Source: Streptomyces xanthii (GTDB taxonomy: Bacteria > Actinomycetota > Actinomycetes > Streptomycetales > Streptomycetaceae). From it: a stretch of DNA of 64,000 nt. The stretch is taken from positions 1,984,001-2,048,000 of the forward strand of contig NZ_CP061281.1 in the NCBI RefSeq assembly GCF_014621695.1, given 5' to 3'. Shown here in pieces: positions 55,401 to 64,000 of the stretch (the stretch's first letter is position 1; the number at the start of each line of letters is the position of its first letter). The position numbers and the translations under genes are program-made. The notes under the pieces were generated by a model, which did no database searches, had not been told where the DNA came from, and saw nothing but the letters and a program-made list of their open reading frames with translations.

Positions 55401-55848
55401 CGGGTCCGCCCGCGCCTCCGCCGCCCGGTGCCAGAGCGTCCGCGCCGGCGGTGCCGACGGCGAGCTCCATGGTCTCGGCGAGCGTGTGGGAGCGGTCGCA
55501 GGCCTGGTAGGTGGCGGGGCCGTGGCCGAGCACCCGGGCCTCGCGCCAGCCGCCGGCCGGGATGCGTACGTAGGCCCCGATGGGCAGGGGGCCGCCGGCG
55601 GCCACGGGCAGCGGCGGGACCCCGAGTCCTTCGGTGCGCACGAGGGCGAGGCCGAGGTGCGGGAGGGCGTGGACCGCCTCGGGGCCCACGACGCAGGTGG
55701 CGCCGCCGGGCGCGTGCAGCACAAGGCGGCCGAGCCCGTCCACCGCTTCGTGACCGGTGACCACGGTCCCCTGGTCGTCCACGGCGAAGCCCGCTCCGCG
55801 CGGGCGCCCGGCCAGATCACAGATCCGAACCAGCGGCGGATCGACCAT
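52498..55848 (-). CDS. STAND-type NTPase with a degenerate trypsin-like N-terminal domain
   Basis: About 1116 aa. ATG at 55848 is preferred (GGGAGG 9 nt upstream); a GTG at 55878 adds ten residues. N-terminal trypsin fold (about 1-190): His is kept (VVTGHEAVDG), but the Asp position reads LGLALV and the Ser motif reads GAGGPV instead of GNSGGP, so the protease looks dead. A P-loop follows (GDPGSGRTT, about 261-269; Lys replaced by Arg), Walker B LMLVLDGPEE (about 346-355), then long alpha-helical repeats. The layout recalls STAND/NACHT signalling or defence ATPases. Function unknown. Inserted between truB and ribF. Confidence 0.75.
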   Translation of the reverse strand: MVDPPLVRICDLAGRPRGAGFAVDDQGTVVTGHEAVDGLGRLVLHAPGGATCVVGPEAVHALPHLGLALVRTEGLGVPPLPVAAGGPLPIGAYVRIPAGGWREARVLGHGPATYQACDRSHTLAETMELAVGTAGADALAPGGGGAGGPVLDAVTGAVVAVLGTALSTGHRAAGLAVPLRTAAETDPHGPLAALLARNAVTVAAYGDELNVAGVLQLAAVSVGSEGPAADGAPDPVERPDVVRELAAFGAGPARLLALVGDPGSGRTTELAALAARRGAGAGAAPTLWLRGADLGGGDTSVAQAVGRALERAGRIVAATREVEPGDLGDLSPARVARIAADAGRPLMLVLDGPEEMPPVLAHRLAAWSHGTERWLAASGVRLVVACRGEYWEQAGRLFGPGALHGRAGRLPACVRIGDLDDERARERFGIPEGALHPADARHPLALRLLRDVRAALPGEVPGQPDRDEIFGAYLDLMCLRVAVRLAAPAGLRGAAVRRLAARVCGQLHEAARSCLGPGQGELDRAAFEELFPWGARHGVSGWASAVLTEGVLVPAGSGYRFAHEEVADWIQGMHLDLDGALEALVFRRRGGSAVPVPRHRAGPVVRALLLLGRQRGSAELGERLEELTAWLPGGERGEGRAADEEAQWWAGHLVAEVLLRVPDAEAHLPVLCELADRGAFGPWFWARVPVSDGARFALLRRLVVHDPSPGEGHRYLDTVAELLAAAPAAAQRQLTTWFDDERALPALPDATVATAAQALLHTHRHRAVDDLTEALVDCPHPRADELLTVLADEEPSALCRAVDRWAHDERLDRHVAALAYGLRVQSRATSDADRGLLRYAALALLARPGEDTLHGAALALLVRDPHSRPQYLARALRRFAAGDPQLPASALAPALETHPEPVLAAFESRLDGLGPGAGDLVRTLADVTTPALARRAAALVGALAAAHPEGAARHAAAFVDRCLERGPTGRSVLLPLALDLLRAPTPAVRAALAPVLAAPGTAASRGLRGELLDVLLGREQDPDVLAAVLDAAARGAVRRGQARTRDLVHRTGTLLVRTPEGAARFDRGLVELAGAVPGFAALTARWLSAEPADWAALVGPSARRTIESVAGAKVPA

Positions 55849-56029
55849 GCCGCTGAACCTCCCGCCGCTCTCCGCCACCCCCCGTCCCCTCGACGGTAGG
55901 CGCGCGGTGATCAGCAGGACAGCGCGCGAGGCGAACGCGCCCCCCTGCGCTCCCCTGATTCACTCCGAGCGCCCGCTCGATGGGGTGAACTCGTACGGCT
56001 CGGCGGACAGACCTGATGGAGGGGAACGT

Positions 56030-56068
56030 GGAGCGGCGGGCACCCGGGGTCCGGATGCCCGCCGCTCC
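56030..56068 (-). terminator. Terminator after truB
   Basis: GGAGCGGCGGGCA (56030-56042) and TGCCCGCCGCTCC (56056-56068) form a perfect 13-bp stem with a 13-nt loop in the gap downstream of truB. Confidence 0.8.
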
Positions 56069-56098
56069 ATCGGCGTCCGCCGTCCGGCGGGAAAGCCG

Positions 56099-57004
56099 TC
56101 AGCCGAAGACGGCCAGGCTCTTCGCCTTGCCCTTGGACTCCTCGACGAGGGCCAGGAAGGTGCCGTCCGCGCCGAAGACGCCGACGGGACCGGCGCCCGC
56201 GTACTCGGCGGGCATCTCGAGCCGTACCCCGTTCAGGAGCAGCTTGGCGCGGCGCGCGTCGACCTCCCAGCGCGGGAACGCGGCGCTCGCGGCGTCCGCC
56301 ACCGGCATCACGGCGAAGGACTCCTGGAGCTGGTCCAGGGTCTTGGCGCCGTCGAGCTTGTAGGGCCCGACGCGGGTGCGGCGCAGGGCGGTCAGATGGC
56401 CGCCGACCCCGAGGTCCGCGCCGAGGTCGCGGGCGAGGGCCCGGATGTAGGTGCCGGACGAGCAGACGACGGACACCACGAGGTCGAGCACCGGGGTCCC
56501 GTCCTCGGCGACGGCGTCCCGCATGTCGTAGACCTGGAAGGAGGAGACGGTGACCGGCCGGGCCGGGATCTCGAAGTCCTCGCCCTCACGGGCGCGCTTG
56601 TACGAGCGCACGCCGTTGATCTTGATGGCGCTGACCTTGGACGGCACCTGCATGATGGCGCCGGTCAGCTTGGCGACGCCCGCGTCGACGGCGTCGCGCC
56701 GCACTCCGGAGGCGTCGGTGGAGGAGGTGATGTCGCCCTCGGCGTCGTCGGTGAGCGTGTTCTGCCCGAGCCGGATCGTGCCGAGGTACTCCTTCTCGGT
56801 CAGCGCGAGGTGACCGAGGAGCTTGGTGGCGCGCTCGACGCCGAGCACGAGGACGCCCGTCGCCATCGGGTCGAGGGTGCCCGCGTGGCCGACGCGGCGG
56901 GTCCTGGCGATCCCGCGCATCTTGGCCACGACGTCGTGCGAGGTGAAGCCCGACGGCTTGTCGACGATGACCAGGCCGTCGGGCGGAGGGGTGCGGTCGG
57001 ACAT
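56099..57004 (-). CDS. truB: tRNA pseudouridine55 synthase
   Basis: 301 aa. Motifs KPSGFTSHDVV and VGHAGTLDPMATGVL, catalytic Asp about 45. Modifies U55 of tRNAs. Two bp after rbfA, clearly co-transcribed. Confidence 0.96.
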   Translation of the reverse strand: MSDRTPPPDGLVIVDKPSGFTSHDVVAKMRGIARTRRVGHAGTLDPMATGVLVLGVERATKLLGHLALTEKEYLGTIRLGQNTLTDDAEGDITSSTDASGVRRDAVDAGVAKLTGAIMQVPSKVSAIKINGVRSYKRAREGEDFEIPARPVTVSSFQVYDMRDAVAEDGTPVLDLVVSVVCSSGTYIRALARDLGADLGVGGHLTALRRTRVGPYKLDGAKTLDQLQESFAVMPVADAASAAFPRWEVDARRAKLLLNGVRLEMPAEYAGAGPVGVFGADGTFLALVEESKGKAKSLAVFG

Positions 57005-57006
57005 GC

Positions 57007-57465
57007 TCAGGCGTCGCCGTCCGTCTCGTCCTCGGCGGCGTCGTCTTCCGGCTTCTTGTACGGGTCGGCGTCGCCCGCGAAGGCGGCGCCGGCGGACGCC
57101 TGGCGCACCTGGGCGTCCGAGGCCCGCGCCTTGTCGAGGAGGTCCTCGATGGTGCGGGCGTTGTCCGGCAGGGCGTCCGCGACGAAGGTGAGGGTCGGCG
57201 TGAACTTCACGCCGGCCGCGGCACCCACCGCGGAACGCAGGATTCCCTTGGCGCTCTCCAGACCGGCCGCCGCCTCGGCCCGCTCCTCGTCGTCCCCGTA
57301 CACCGTGTAGAAGACGGTGGCCTCCCGCAGGTCACCCGTGACGCGGGTGTCCGTGATGGTGACGTGGGTGCCGAGCCGCGGGTCCTTGATCCCGCGCTGC
57401 AGCTTCTGGGCCACCACCTCTCGGATGAGGTCCGCCAGCCTCTTGGCGCGCGCGTTGTCGGCCAC
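57007..57465 (-). CDS. rbfA: Ribosome-binding factor A
   Basis: 152 aa. MADNARAKRLADLIREVVAQ, then LGTHVTITDTRVTGDLREAT; KH-like fold plus an acidic tail. 30S maturation factor. Confidence 0.95.
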   Translation of the reverse strand: MADNARAKRLADLIREVVAQKLQRGIKDPRLGTHVTITDTRVTGDLREATVFYTVYGDDEERAEAAAGLESAKGILRSAVGAAAGVKFTPTLTFVADALPDNARTIEDLLDKARASDAQVRQASAGAAFAGDADPYKKPEDDAAEDETDGDA

Positions 57466-57501
57466 TGGTCCGTCTCCTTAGTAACTGTCTTGCTTCTTGC
57501 T

Positions 57502-57795
57502 TCAGTCTTCGTCGCTGTGGAGCCTGCGTCGAACCGAGAGCAGTTCCACCTCGGGCCGGGCCGCCACCAGCCGCTCGCAGCGGTCCAGTACGTCGCTGAG
57601 GTGTCCCGTGTCCCCGGAGACCAGCGCGAGCCCGATCTCGGCCCTGCGATGGAGGTCCTGGTTGCCCGTCTCCGCCGCGCTCACCGCGTACTTGCGCTGG
57701 AGCTCGGCCACGATGGGGCGAACGAGGGAGCGTTTCTCCTTCAGCGAGTGGACGTCGCCGAGGAGCAGATCGAAGGACAGAGTCCCCACATACAT
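57502..57795 (-). CDS. DUF503 protein (YlxP-like)
   Basis: 97 aa from the ATG at 57795 (MYVGTLSFDLLLGDVHSLKE), which matches family starts better than the longer frame. Typical KEKRSLVRPIVAELQRKYAV motif. Conserved between infB and rbfA in many bacteria; role unclear, probably ribosome-related. Confidence 0.9.
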   Translation of the reverse strand: MYVGTLSFDLLLGDVHSLKEKRSLVRPIVAELQRKYAVSAAETGNQDLHRRAEIGLALVSGDTGHLSDVLDRCERLVAARPEVELLSVRRRLHSDED

Positions 57796-57876
57796 GTGTG
57801 TCCGGATGTCCCGCCGGTTCGGGTTCGTAAAGGCGCCACAGCTGACGCCGATACGGGAACCGTACACGCAACGGCC

Positions 57877-57915
57877 GGGGCCGATCGACGGAAATAAGTC
57901 CCGCCGACCGGCCCC
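57877..57915 (-). terminator. Hairpin after infB
   Basis: A 15-bp stem with two G-U pairs on the minus strand (57901-57915 and 57877-57891), 9-nt loop containing TTATTT, 18 bp after infB. Likely partial terminator inside the operon. Confidence 0.7.
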
Positions 57916-57933
57916 AGTCGGTTACCGCGTGGA

Positions 57934-60900
57934 TCAGACGCGCGGCTTCTCGCGCATCTCGTACGTCGCGATGACGTCGTCGACCTTGATGTCGTTGAAG
58001 TTGCCGAGGTTGATACCGCCCTCGAACCCTTCGCGGATCTCGGTGACGTCGTCCTTGAAGCGACGCAGACCGGAGATGTTGAGGTTCTCCGCGATGACCT
58101 TGCCATCGCGCAGCAGGCGCGCCTTGGTGTTGCGCTTGACCTCTCCGGACCGGACGAGCACACCGGCGATGTTGCCCAGCTTGGACGACTTGAAGACCTC
58201 GCGGATCTCCGCCGTGCCGAGCTCGACCTCCTCGTACTCCGGCTTGAGCATGCCCTTGAGGGCCGCCTCGATCTCCTCGATGGCCTGGTAGATCACCGAG
58301 TAGTACCGGACGTCGACACCCTCGCGCTCCGCCATCTGCTGCGCACGGCCGGCTGCCCGGACGTTGAAGCCGATGACGATGGCGTCGGAGCCGGTCGCCA
58401 GGTTGATGTCGGACTCGGTGACCGCACCCACACCGCGGTGCAGGACACGGATGTCGACCTCTTCACCGACGTCGAGCTGGAGCAGCGAGGACTCGAGAGC
58501 CTCCACCGAACCGGACGCGTCGCCCTTGATGATGAGGTTGAGCTCCTGCACCAGACCGGCCTTGAGGGCCTCGTCCAGGTTCTCCAGGGAGAACCGGACG
58601 CCGCGGCGCGCGAAGTTGGCGTTGCGCTCGCGAGCGGCACGCTTCTCGGCGATCTGACGGGCCGTACGGTCCTCGTCGACCACCAGGAAGTTGTCGCCGG
58701 CACCCGGCACGTTGGTGAGACCGAGCACGAGGACGGGGGTCGAGGGACCCGCTTCCTCCACGTTGTTGCCGTTGTCGTCGAGCATCGCCCGGACGCGGCC
58801 GTACGCGTCGCCGACCACCATGGTGTCGCCGATGCGCAGCGTGCCTCGCTGGACGAGGACGGTCGACACCGCACCACGACCGCGGTCGAGGTGGGACTCG
58901 ATCGCAATACCCTGCGCGTCCTGCTCCGGGTTGGCCCGCAGGTCGAGCGAGGCGTCCGCGGTCAGGACCACGGCCTCGAGCAGGGAGTCGATGTTCAGAC
59001 CCTGCTTGGCGGAGATGTCGACGAACATGGTGTCGCCGCCGTACTCCTCGGCCACCAGGCCGTACTCGGTCAGCTGACCGCGCACCTTGGTCGGGTCGGC
59101 ACCCTCGACGTCGATCTTGTTGACCGCGACGACGATCGGGACCTCGGCGGCCTTGGCGTGGTTGAGCGCCTCGACCGTCTGGGGCATGACGCCGTCGTTG
59201 GCCGCGACCACGAGGATCGCGATGTCGGTCGACTTCGCACCACGGGCACGCATGGCGGTGAACGCCTCGTGACCCGGGGTGTCGATGAAGGTGATCCGAC
59301 GCTCTTCGTCGTTGACCTCGGTCGTGACCTGGTACGCACCGATGTGCTGCGTGATACCGCCGGCCTCGCCCGCGACGACGTTCGTCTTGCGGATGGTGTC
59401 GAGCAGTCGGGTCTTACCGTGGTCGACGTGACCCATGACGGTGACGACCGGCGGACGGGACATGAGCATGTCCTCGCCGCCCTCGTCCTCGCCGAACTCG
59501 ATGTCGAAGGACTCGAGCAGCTCGCGGTCCTCCTCCTCCGGGCTGACGACCTCGAGGACGTAGTTCATCTCGCCCGCGAGCAGCTGGAGGGTCTCGTCGG
59601 AGACGGACTGCGTGGCAGTGACCATCTCGCCGAGGTTCATCATCACGGCGACGAGCGAGGCCGGGTTGGCGCCGATCTTCTCCGCGAAGTCGGTCAGCGA
59701 GGCACCGCGCGACAGGCGGACGGTCTGTCCGTTGCCGCGAGGCAGCATGACGCCGCCCACCGACGGGGCCTGCATGGCCTCGTACTCCTGGCGCCTCTGA
59801 CGCTTCGACTTGCGACCACGACGGGCGGGCCCGCCGGGACGGCCGAACGCACCCTGCGTGCCACCACGGCCACCCGGACCACCGGGACGACCGCCGAAGC
59901 CGGGACGGCCACCGCCGCCACCGCCGGGACGGCCGGCGAAGCCGCCGCCACCGCCACCGGGACCACCGGGACGACCCGCGAAGCCGCCGCCACCGCCACC
60001 GGGACGGCCGGCGAAGCCGCCGCCACCGGGACGACCGCCGCCGCCACCCGGACGACCGCCGCCACCCGGACCGCGGCCACCGGGGCCACCGCCGGGACGC
60101 GGGCCCGCTGCGGGGCGCTGCGGCATCATGCCGGGGTTCGGACGGTTACCACCGGGGCCGCCGCCGGGACGCGGACCGGCCGCGCCGCCCTGCGGACGGG
60201 GCATGCCGCCCGGGGTCGGACGGGCGCCGCCCTGACCCTGCGGACGGGGACCGCCCTGACCCGCACCCTGGGGGCGCGGACCGCCCGGGGCACCGGGGCC
60301 GCCGGGACGCGGGGCGCCGCCGGGACGGGGCGCCTGCGGGCGCGCCATGCCGGTGGAGCCGCCGGACGTGAAGGGGTTGTTGCCCGGACGCGGGCCCGCG
60401 GGACGGGCACCACCGGGACGGGGCGCACCCTGGCCGCCGGGACGCGGGGCGCCCTGACGGTCGCCGCGCTGACCCTGACCACCCTGGGCACCCTGACCGG
60501 GGGCCGGACGGCCACCGGGCTTCGGGGCACCGGGACGGGCACCCGGACGCGCACCACCGGCGGCCGGGGCGGCGGGAGCCGCGGGGGGCGCGGGGGGCGC
60601 CGTGAACTCGGGCGCGGCCGGAGCCGGCGTGGCCGGCTTGGGGGCCGGCTTCGGACCCGGCCGCGGACCCGGCGCGGGGGCCGAGGCGGCGGGCTTCTCC
60701 GCGGCGGCCGGCTTGGGGGCCGGCGGGCGCGGCGCGGCAGGCTTCGCGGCCTGCGCGGGGGAAGGGGTGGGACGCGGCGCCGCGGGCTTCGCGGGCGCGG
60801 CCTTGCGTGCGGCGGGCTTGCCGCCGCCATTGCCCTGCTGGAGGGCATCAGTCAACTTGCGCACGACCGGCGCCTCGATCGTCGAGGACGCCGAACGGAC

Positions 60901-60990
60901 GAATTCACCGAGTTCCTGGAGCTTGGCCATGACGACCTTGCTCTCCACACCGAACTCCTTGGCGAGTTCGTATACCCGGACCTTAGCCAC
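57934..60990 (-). CDS. infB: Translation initiation factor IF-2
   Basis: 1018 aa from a GTG ([16 protein letters not shown]) with AAAAGGAG just upstream. The long N-terminal half is Ala/Pro, then Gly-rich with repeated [10 protein letters not shown] units (about 310-380). The G domain begins [12 protein letters not shown] (about 518) with DTPGHEAF and NKID. Beta-barrel and C-terminal initiator-tRNA domains complete it. The long disordered head is normal for streptomycetes. Confidence 0.97.
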   Translation of the reverse strand: MAKVRVYELAKEFGVESKVVMAKLQELGEFVRSASSTIEAPVVRKLTDALQQGNGGGKPAARKAAPAKPAAPRPTPSPAQAAKPAAPRPPAPKPAAAEKPAASAPAPGPRPGPKPAPKPATPAPAAPEFTAPPAPPAAPAAPAAGGARPGARPGAPKPGGRPAPGQGAQGGQGQRGDRQGAPRPGGQGAPRPGGARPAGPRPGNNPFTSGGSTGMARPQAPRPGGAPRPGGPGAPGGPRPQGAGQGGPRPQGQGGARPTPGGMPRPQGGAAGPRPGGGPGGNRPNPGMMPQRPAAGPRPGGGPGGRGPGGGGRPGGGGGRPGGGGFAGRPGGGGGGFAGRPGGPGGGGGGFAGRPGGGGGGRPGFGGRPGGPGGRGGTQGAFGRPGGPARRGRKSKRQRRQEYEAMQAPSVGGVMLPRGNGQTVRLSRGASLTDFAEKIGANPASLVAVMMNLGEMVTATQSVSDETLQLLAGEMNYVLEVVSPEEEDRELLESFDIEFGEDEGGEDMLMSRPPVVTVMGHVDHGKTRLLDTIRKTNVVAGEAGGITQHIGAYQVTTEVNDEERRITFIDTPGHEAFTAMRARGAKSTDIAILVVAANDGVMPQTVEALNHAKAAEVPIVVAVNKIDVEGADPTKVRGQLTEYGLVAEEYGGDTMFVDISAKQGLNIDSLLEAVVLTADASLDLRANPEQDAQGIAIESHLDRGRGAVSTVLVQRGTLRIGDTMVVGDAYGRVRAMLDDNGNNVEEAGPSTPVLVLGLTNVPGAGDNFLVVDEDRTARQIAEKRAARERNANFARRGVRFSLENLDEALKAGLVQELNLIIKGDASGSVEALESSLLQLDVGEEVDIRVLHRGVGAVTESDINLATGSDAIVIGFNVRAAGRAQQMAEREGVDVRYYSVIYQAIEEIEAALKGMLKPEYEEVELGTAEIREVFKSSKLGNIAGVLVRSGEVKRNTKARLLRDGKVIAENLNISGLRRFKDDVTEIREGFEGGINLGNFNDIKVDDVIATYEMREKPRV

Positions 60991-61040
60991 TTCGCTCCTT
61001 TTAGGTCCGGGTTACGCCGGACCGTCGCTACTTCATGGGC

Positions 61041-61073
61041 GTACTCATCGCGTGCTCATCGAGTGCTCATCGC
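61041..61073. repeat. Three 11-bp tandem repeats in the infB leader
   Basis: GTACTCATCGC, GTGCTCATCGA and GTGCTCATCGC lie head to tail about 50 bp upstream of the infB start, in the ylxR-infB gap. Confidence 0.6.
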
Positions 61074-61136
61074 AATCTCGACCTACTTCCAACTCGCGGG
61101 GTACCAGGGCCGCGCGGAGGTTCCGCGCGGCGCTTC

Positions 61137-61415
61137 TTACGGTGTTGCCCGTCCGACCCGGTGGCTCAGCGCCTCCGTGTCGAACGGTCCAGGGGCCTTG
61201 AACGCCCGCTGGAAGGCCCGACGGCGGACCGCCTGGTCGAAACAGACCTGGGCGGGGTGCAGATACGCACCCCGGCCGGGCAGCGTACCGCGATCATCGG
61301 GGACGCACGCGCCCTCGACGACCACGATCCGCAGCAGATCGCTCTTGGCCGCTCGCTCGCGGCAACCCACGCAGGTTCGCTCAGGGCATGCGCCGACGTG
61401 CGTCCGGCCAGACAC
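61137..61415 (-). CDS. ylxR: YlxR (DUF448) RNA-binding protein
   Basis: 92 aa from a GTG. Signature PERTCVGCRERAAKSDLLRI and GRGAYLHP. Conserved between nusA and infB; thought to bind RNA or act as a nucleoid-linked regulator. Confidence 0.92.
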   Translation of the reverse strand: MSGRTHVGACPERTCVGCRERAAKSDLLRIVVVEGACVPDDRGTLPGRGAYLHPAQVCFDQAVRRRAFQRAFKAPGPFDTEALSHRVGRATP

Positions 61416-61516
61416 GATTAAGTCTACCTCCCCGTACCGACCTCACCCCTTTGGGGGAAAAATCGAACGGCTGTCTCGTTACATTCTGTCGTGATCCAAG
61501 CGCACAGCGCCCGGAT

Positions 61517-62515
61517 TTATTCCCCGGCGCCCGGTGCGGGCTGCTCGGTGTCCGGCCGGATGTCGATGCGCCAGCCGGTCAGCCGGGCCGCGAGCCGGGC
61601 GTTCTGGCCCTCCTTGCCGATGGCGAGGGAGAGCTGGTAGTCGGGCACCGTCACCCGGGCCGAGCGGGCGCCCAGGTCCACGATCTCGACCTTCGAGACG
61701 CGGGCCGGGGACAGCGCGTTGGCCACCATGTCGGCCGGGTCGTCGGACCAGTCGACGATGTCGATCTTCTCGCCGTTGAGCTCGCCCATGACATTGCGCA
61801 CACGGCCGCCCATGGGGCCGATGCAGGCGCCCTTGGCGTTGAGCCCGCTGCGGGTGGAGCGGACGGCGATCTTCGTACGGTGGCCGGCCTCGCGGGCGAT
61901 GGCGGCGATCTCGACGGACCCGTCGGCGATCTCCGGCACCTCGAGCGCGAAGAGCTTCTTGACCAGGTTCGGGTGCGTGCGCGACAGCGTCACGGACGGA
62001 CCGCGCACCCCCTTGGCGACCCGGACGACGTAGCTGCGCAGGCGCATGCCGTGCGGGTACTCCTCGCCCGGCACCTGCTCCTGCACCGGCAGGATGGCTT
62101 CGAGCTTGCCGATGTCGACCAGCACGTTCTTCGGGTCGCGGCCCTGCTGGACGACGCCCATCACGATGTCGCCCTCGCGGCCGGCGTACTCGCCGAGCGT
62201 CGCGTCGTCCTCGGCGTCGCGCAGCCGCTGCAGGATGACCTGCTTGGCGGTCGTGGCGGCGATACGACCGAAGTCCGAGGGCGTGTCGTCGAACTCGCGC
62301 GGCTCCTGACCCTCTTCCAGGTCGTCCGCGTCCTCCTTCGCCCAGACCGTCACGTGTCCGCTCTCGCGGTCGAGCTTCACGCGCGCGTGGCGGCGGCTTC
62401 CCTCGGTGCGGTGATAGGCGATGAGGAGGGCCGATTCGATCGCCTCGACCAGCAGATCGAAGGAGATCTCCTTCTCCCGGACCAGACCCCGCAGGGCACT
62501 CATGTCGATGTCCAC
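61517..62515 (-). CDS. nusA: Transcription termination/antitermination factor NusA
   Basis: 332 aa from the GTG at 62515 with GAGGAGG 7 nt upstream. N-terminal RNA-polymerase-binding domain, S1 (about 110-180) and two KH domains ([38 protein letters not shown]). Two bp after rimP. Confidence 0.96.
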   Translation of the reverse strand: MDIDMSALRGLVREKEISFDLLVEAIESALLIAYHRTEGSRRHARVKLDRESGHVTVWAKEDADDLEEGQEPREFDDTPSDFGRIAATTAKQVILQRLRDAEDDATLGEYAGREGDIVMGVVQQGRDPKNVLVDIGKLEAILPVQEQVPGEEYPHGMRLRSYVVRVAKGVRGPSVTLSRTHPNLVKKLFALEVPEIADGSVEIAAIAREAGHRTKIAVRSTRSGLNAKGACIGPMGGRVRNVMGELNGEKIDIVDWSDDPADMVANALSPARVSKVEIVDLGARSARVTVPDYQLSLAIGKEGQNARLAARLTGWRIDIRPDTEQPAPGAGE

Positions 62516-62517
62516 GG

Positions 62518-63027
62518 CTACGCCTCCTCTTCGTTCTTGTCTTCGTTCGCGTTCTTGCGGTTGAACTCGACCTGGACCCGCGCCTTGGCGATGTCCGTGA
62601 AGCCGAGCCTGCGGGCGGTGGCCTTGCGGCCCTTCACGCCCGGGACCTCCAGGTCGAGACCCTCGTCGTCCACCTGGAGGATGCGCGCGGTCACTTCGCC
62701 GCCGTCGGTCAGCGTGAACTTCACGAGGCGGTCCGTCGCGCGGACGTAGTGGCGGTGCTCGGTGAGCGCGCGCTCGGCGCCGGGCGTGCCGACCTCGAGC
62801 TCGTACTCTCCGTCGCCCATCACATCGGTCTCGTCGAGCTTCGCCGAGAGCGCGCGGCTCACATCGGCGACGGCGTCCAGATCGGCGCCTTCCTCGGAGT
62901 CCACGACGACGCGCAGCACCCGCTTGCGTCCGACCGAGGCCACTTCGATCTCTTCGAGATCGAGCCCCTGTGAGCTGACGAGCGGTTCCAGTAGTTCCCG
63001 CAGCCTCTCGTTCTGGGTGGTGCTCAT
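62518..63027 (-). CDS. rimP: Ribosome maturation factor RimP
   Basis: 169 aa, ATG with GAGGAG 9 nt upstream. LREL...[16 protein letters not shown], then [18 protein letters not shown]. First gene of the rimP-nusA-ylxR-infB operon. Acidic/Asn-rich tail. Confidence 0.94.
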   Translation of the reverse strand: MSTTQNERLRELLEPLVSSQGLDLEEIEVASVGRKRVLRVVVDSEEGADLDAVADVSRALSAKLDETDVMGDGEYELEVGTPGAERALTEHRHYVRATDRLVKFTLTDGGEVTARILQVDDEGLDLEVPGVKGRKATARRLGFTDIAKARVQVEFNRKNANEDKNEEEA

Positions 63028-63226
63028 CCGGGTGACTCCTCGGCCGCGTGTGCTGTTGTGGTCGCTGACAATCCTTGCGCGTCAGGTCAAAGGGTATCCG
63101 GTCCAGGGGGGTGTTGCCGTCCACCGGGCGGGGGCCGAAGGTACGGTGATCTTCGCGTCACCCATCGCTCATACTGCCGAATCGTTTCCGGAGCTCTTTC
63201 CGGTCTTCCCGCCGAGGACGTCCGCC

Positions 63227-63730
63227 GTGCCGCACATCCCCCAGGTCCCGCCCGGGCCACGCCGTAGGACTCTGCTCGCCTCGCTGGCCGGGGCGAGCGC
63301 CCTGCTGACCGCGTGCTCGGGCGGCGGTGACGGCACTGAGGGCGGCAGCGGCGCGCCGTCCGTCTCGCAGGAGCGGCGGATGCGGACGCAGGCGGCGCGG
63401 GACAGCGCGGACCTGCTCGGCCGCTACGACGACGCCCTCACCGCCCGCCCCGGGCTCGCGGGGCGGCTCGGGCCGCTGCGGGCCGAGACCGAGCGGCACG
63501 TGCAGGCGTTCGGCGGGGCGGCCGTGCCGAGCCGGATGGCGGGCGCGCCCGCGCCGACGGCGAGCCCGGTCGCCGAGAAGGACGTCCTCAAGGCGCTCGC
63601 GGCGGCCGAGCGCGAGCTGTCGGACCGGCGTCTGGCCGCGCTCGTGGACGCCCCGGCCGAGCTCGCTCGGCTGCTCGCCTCGGTGGCGGCGGCCGGCGCC
63701 GCGCACGCGTACCTGCTGACGGAAGGCTGA
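63227..63730 (+). CDS. Putative Tat-exported lipoprotein
   Basis: 167 aa from a GTG with GAGGA 8 nt upstream. Head GPRRRTLLASLAGASALLTAC combines a twin-arginine-like motif with a good lipobox (LTAC). The mature part is helical and Ala/Arg-rich; family not recognised. Divergent from rimP, 5 bp before a ferritin-like gene, likely co-transcribed and possibly co-functional. Confidence 0.75.
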   Translation: MPHIPQVPPGPRRRTLLASLAGASALLTACSGGGDGTEGGSGAPSVSQERRMRTQAARDSADLLGRYDDALTARPGLAGRLGPLRAETERHVQAFGGAAVPSRMAGAPAPTASPVAEKDVLKALAAAERELSDRRLAALVDAPAELARLLASVAAAGAAHAYLLTEG

Positions 63731-63735
63731 CCGGC

Positions 63736-64000
63736 ATGGCGGAGAACGACGGGCTGCTCGCGGCGGTGCAGGCCGCGCTGCGCGCCGAGCACGCGGCGGT
63801 GTACGGGTACGGGGTGGTCGGCGGCCGGATCCGCGAGGGCCGGCGCTCCGAGGCCCGCGCCGCGTACGACGTGCATCGGGCGCGCAGGGACGAACTGCGG
63901 CGCACGGTACGGGACTTGGGCGCGAAGCCGGAGGAGTCCGCCGGGGCGTACGCGCTGCCGTTCCCGGTGCCGGACTCGGCCGCCGCGGCCCGCCTGGCCG
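63736..64000 (+). CDS. Ferritin-like (DUF4439) protein, truncated at the window edge
   Basis: The first 88 codons are in the window. ENDGLLAAVQAALRAEHAAV and YGYGVVGGRI give the EHxxVYGY metal-site-like pattern of DUF4439 ferritin-like proteins. Continues past 64000. Confidence 0.8.
   Translation, partial: MAENDGLLAAVQAALRAEHAAVYGYGVVGGRIREGRRSEARAAYDVHRARRDELRRTVRDLGAKPEESAGAYALPFPVPDSAAAARLA

Noticed and set aside
52372..55899. An 1175-aa plus-strand open frame opposite the STAND gene
   Set aside because: Shadow frame rich in Gly/Arg/Val with no start signal; the minus-strand product has P-loop and trypsin-like motifs.
59880..60360. Dense short repeats that could look like a repeat array or CRISPR
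   Set aside because: They are codon-level repeats of the Gly/Arg/Pro-rich IF-2 head, in frame and without unique spacers.
58438..61494. A 1018-aa plus-strand open frame opposite infB
   Set aside because: Shadow of infB with Thr/Gly/Arg-rich composition and no family pattern.

Overview
The window is a piece of actinobacterial chromosome, almost certainly Streptomyces. It has very high GC, many GTG starts, few long intergenic gaps, and the streptomycete order rnj-dapA-...-dapB-M16 peptidase-pnp-rpsO on one side and rimP-nusA-ylxR-infB-DUF503-rbfA-truB-ribF on the other. A large type VII (ESX) secretion region lies between these two housekeeping blocks. I could run no searches, so identities rest on recognisable motifs and gene order.

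Layout. 1-8300: housekeeping genes, mostly on the minus strand (RNase J fragment, dapA, two small plus-strand membrane protein genes, a TPR-like membrane protein, dapB, a zinc M16 peptidase, PNPase, S15). 8300-14700: eccD and eccC diverge from a shared promoter region, followed by a DUF397 (BldB-type) gene. 14750-26150: a minus-strand series of two Ser/Thr kinases fused to beta-propellers, a pseudokinase, a propeller-only membrane protein, the WXG100 pair EsxA/EsxB, a mycosin, and two helical ESX-substrate-like proteins. 26690-27740: a phosphotransferase gene. 27690-31900: two tandem copies of a four-gene cassette (ESX substrate-like protein, WXG-like protein with a hydrophobic tail, small helical protein, divergent small membrane protein). 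32150-35660: two more helical T7SS-type proteins and a secreted protein. 35700-44370: second mycosin, eccB, eccE, an accessory protein, and a proline-rich MinD/EspI-like ATPase. 44630-50630: a five-gene oligopeptide/dipeptide ABC transporter operon. 50820-63030: AhpD-like protein, ribF, a large degenerate-trypsin/STAND NTPase, then truB to rimP. 63230-64000: a Tat-type lipoprotein and the start of a ferritin-like protein.

How it works together. EccB, EccC, EccD and EccE with mycosins would form the membrane secretion machine. EsxA and several other proteins carry WXG and YxxxD-type export features. The kinases with extracytoplasmic beta-propellers could sense envelope state near the machine (inference). 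EccA is not present.

The best candidates for undescribed biology are the tandem cassette at 27692-31895 (possible T7SS effector/immunity modules), the kinase/pseudokinase/propeller quartet with Tat-like motifs inside the kinases, and the STAND NTPase with a catalytically dead trypsin fold. A nine-unit, helically phased 10-bp repeat in the gap where thyX is expected is also notable.
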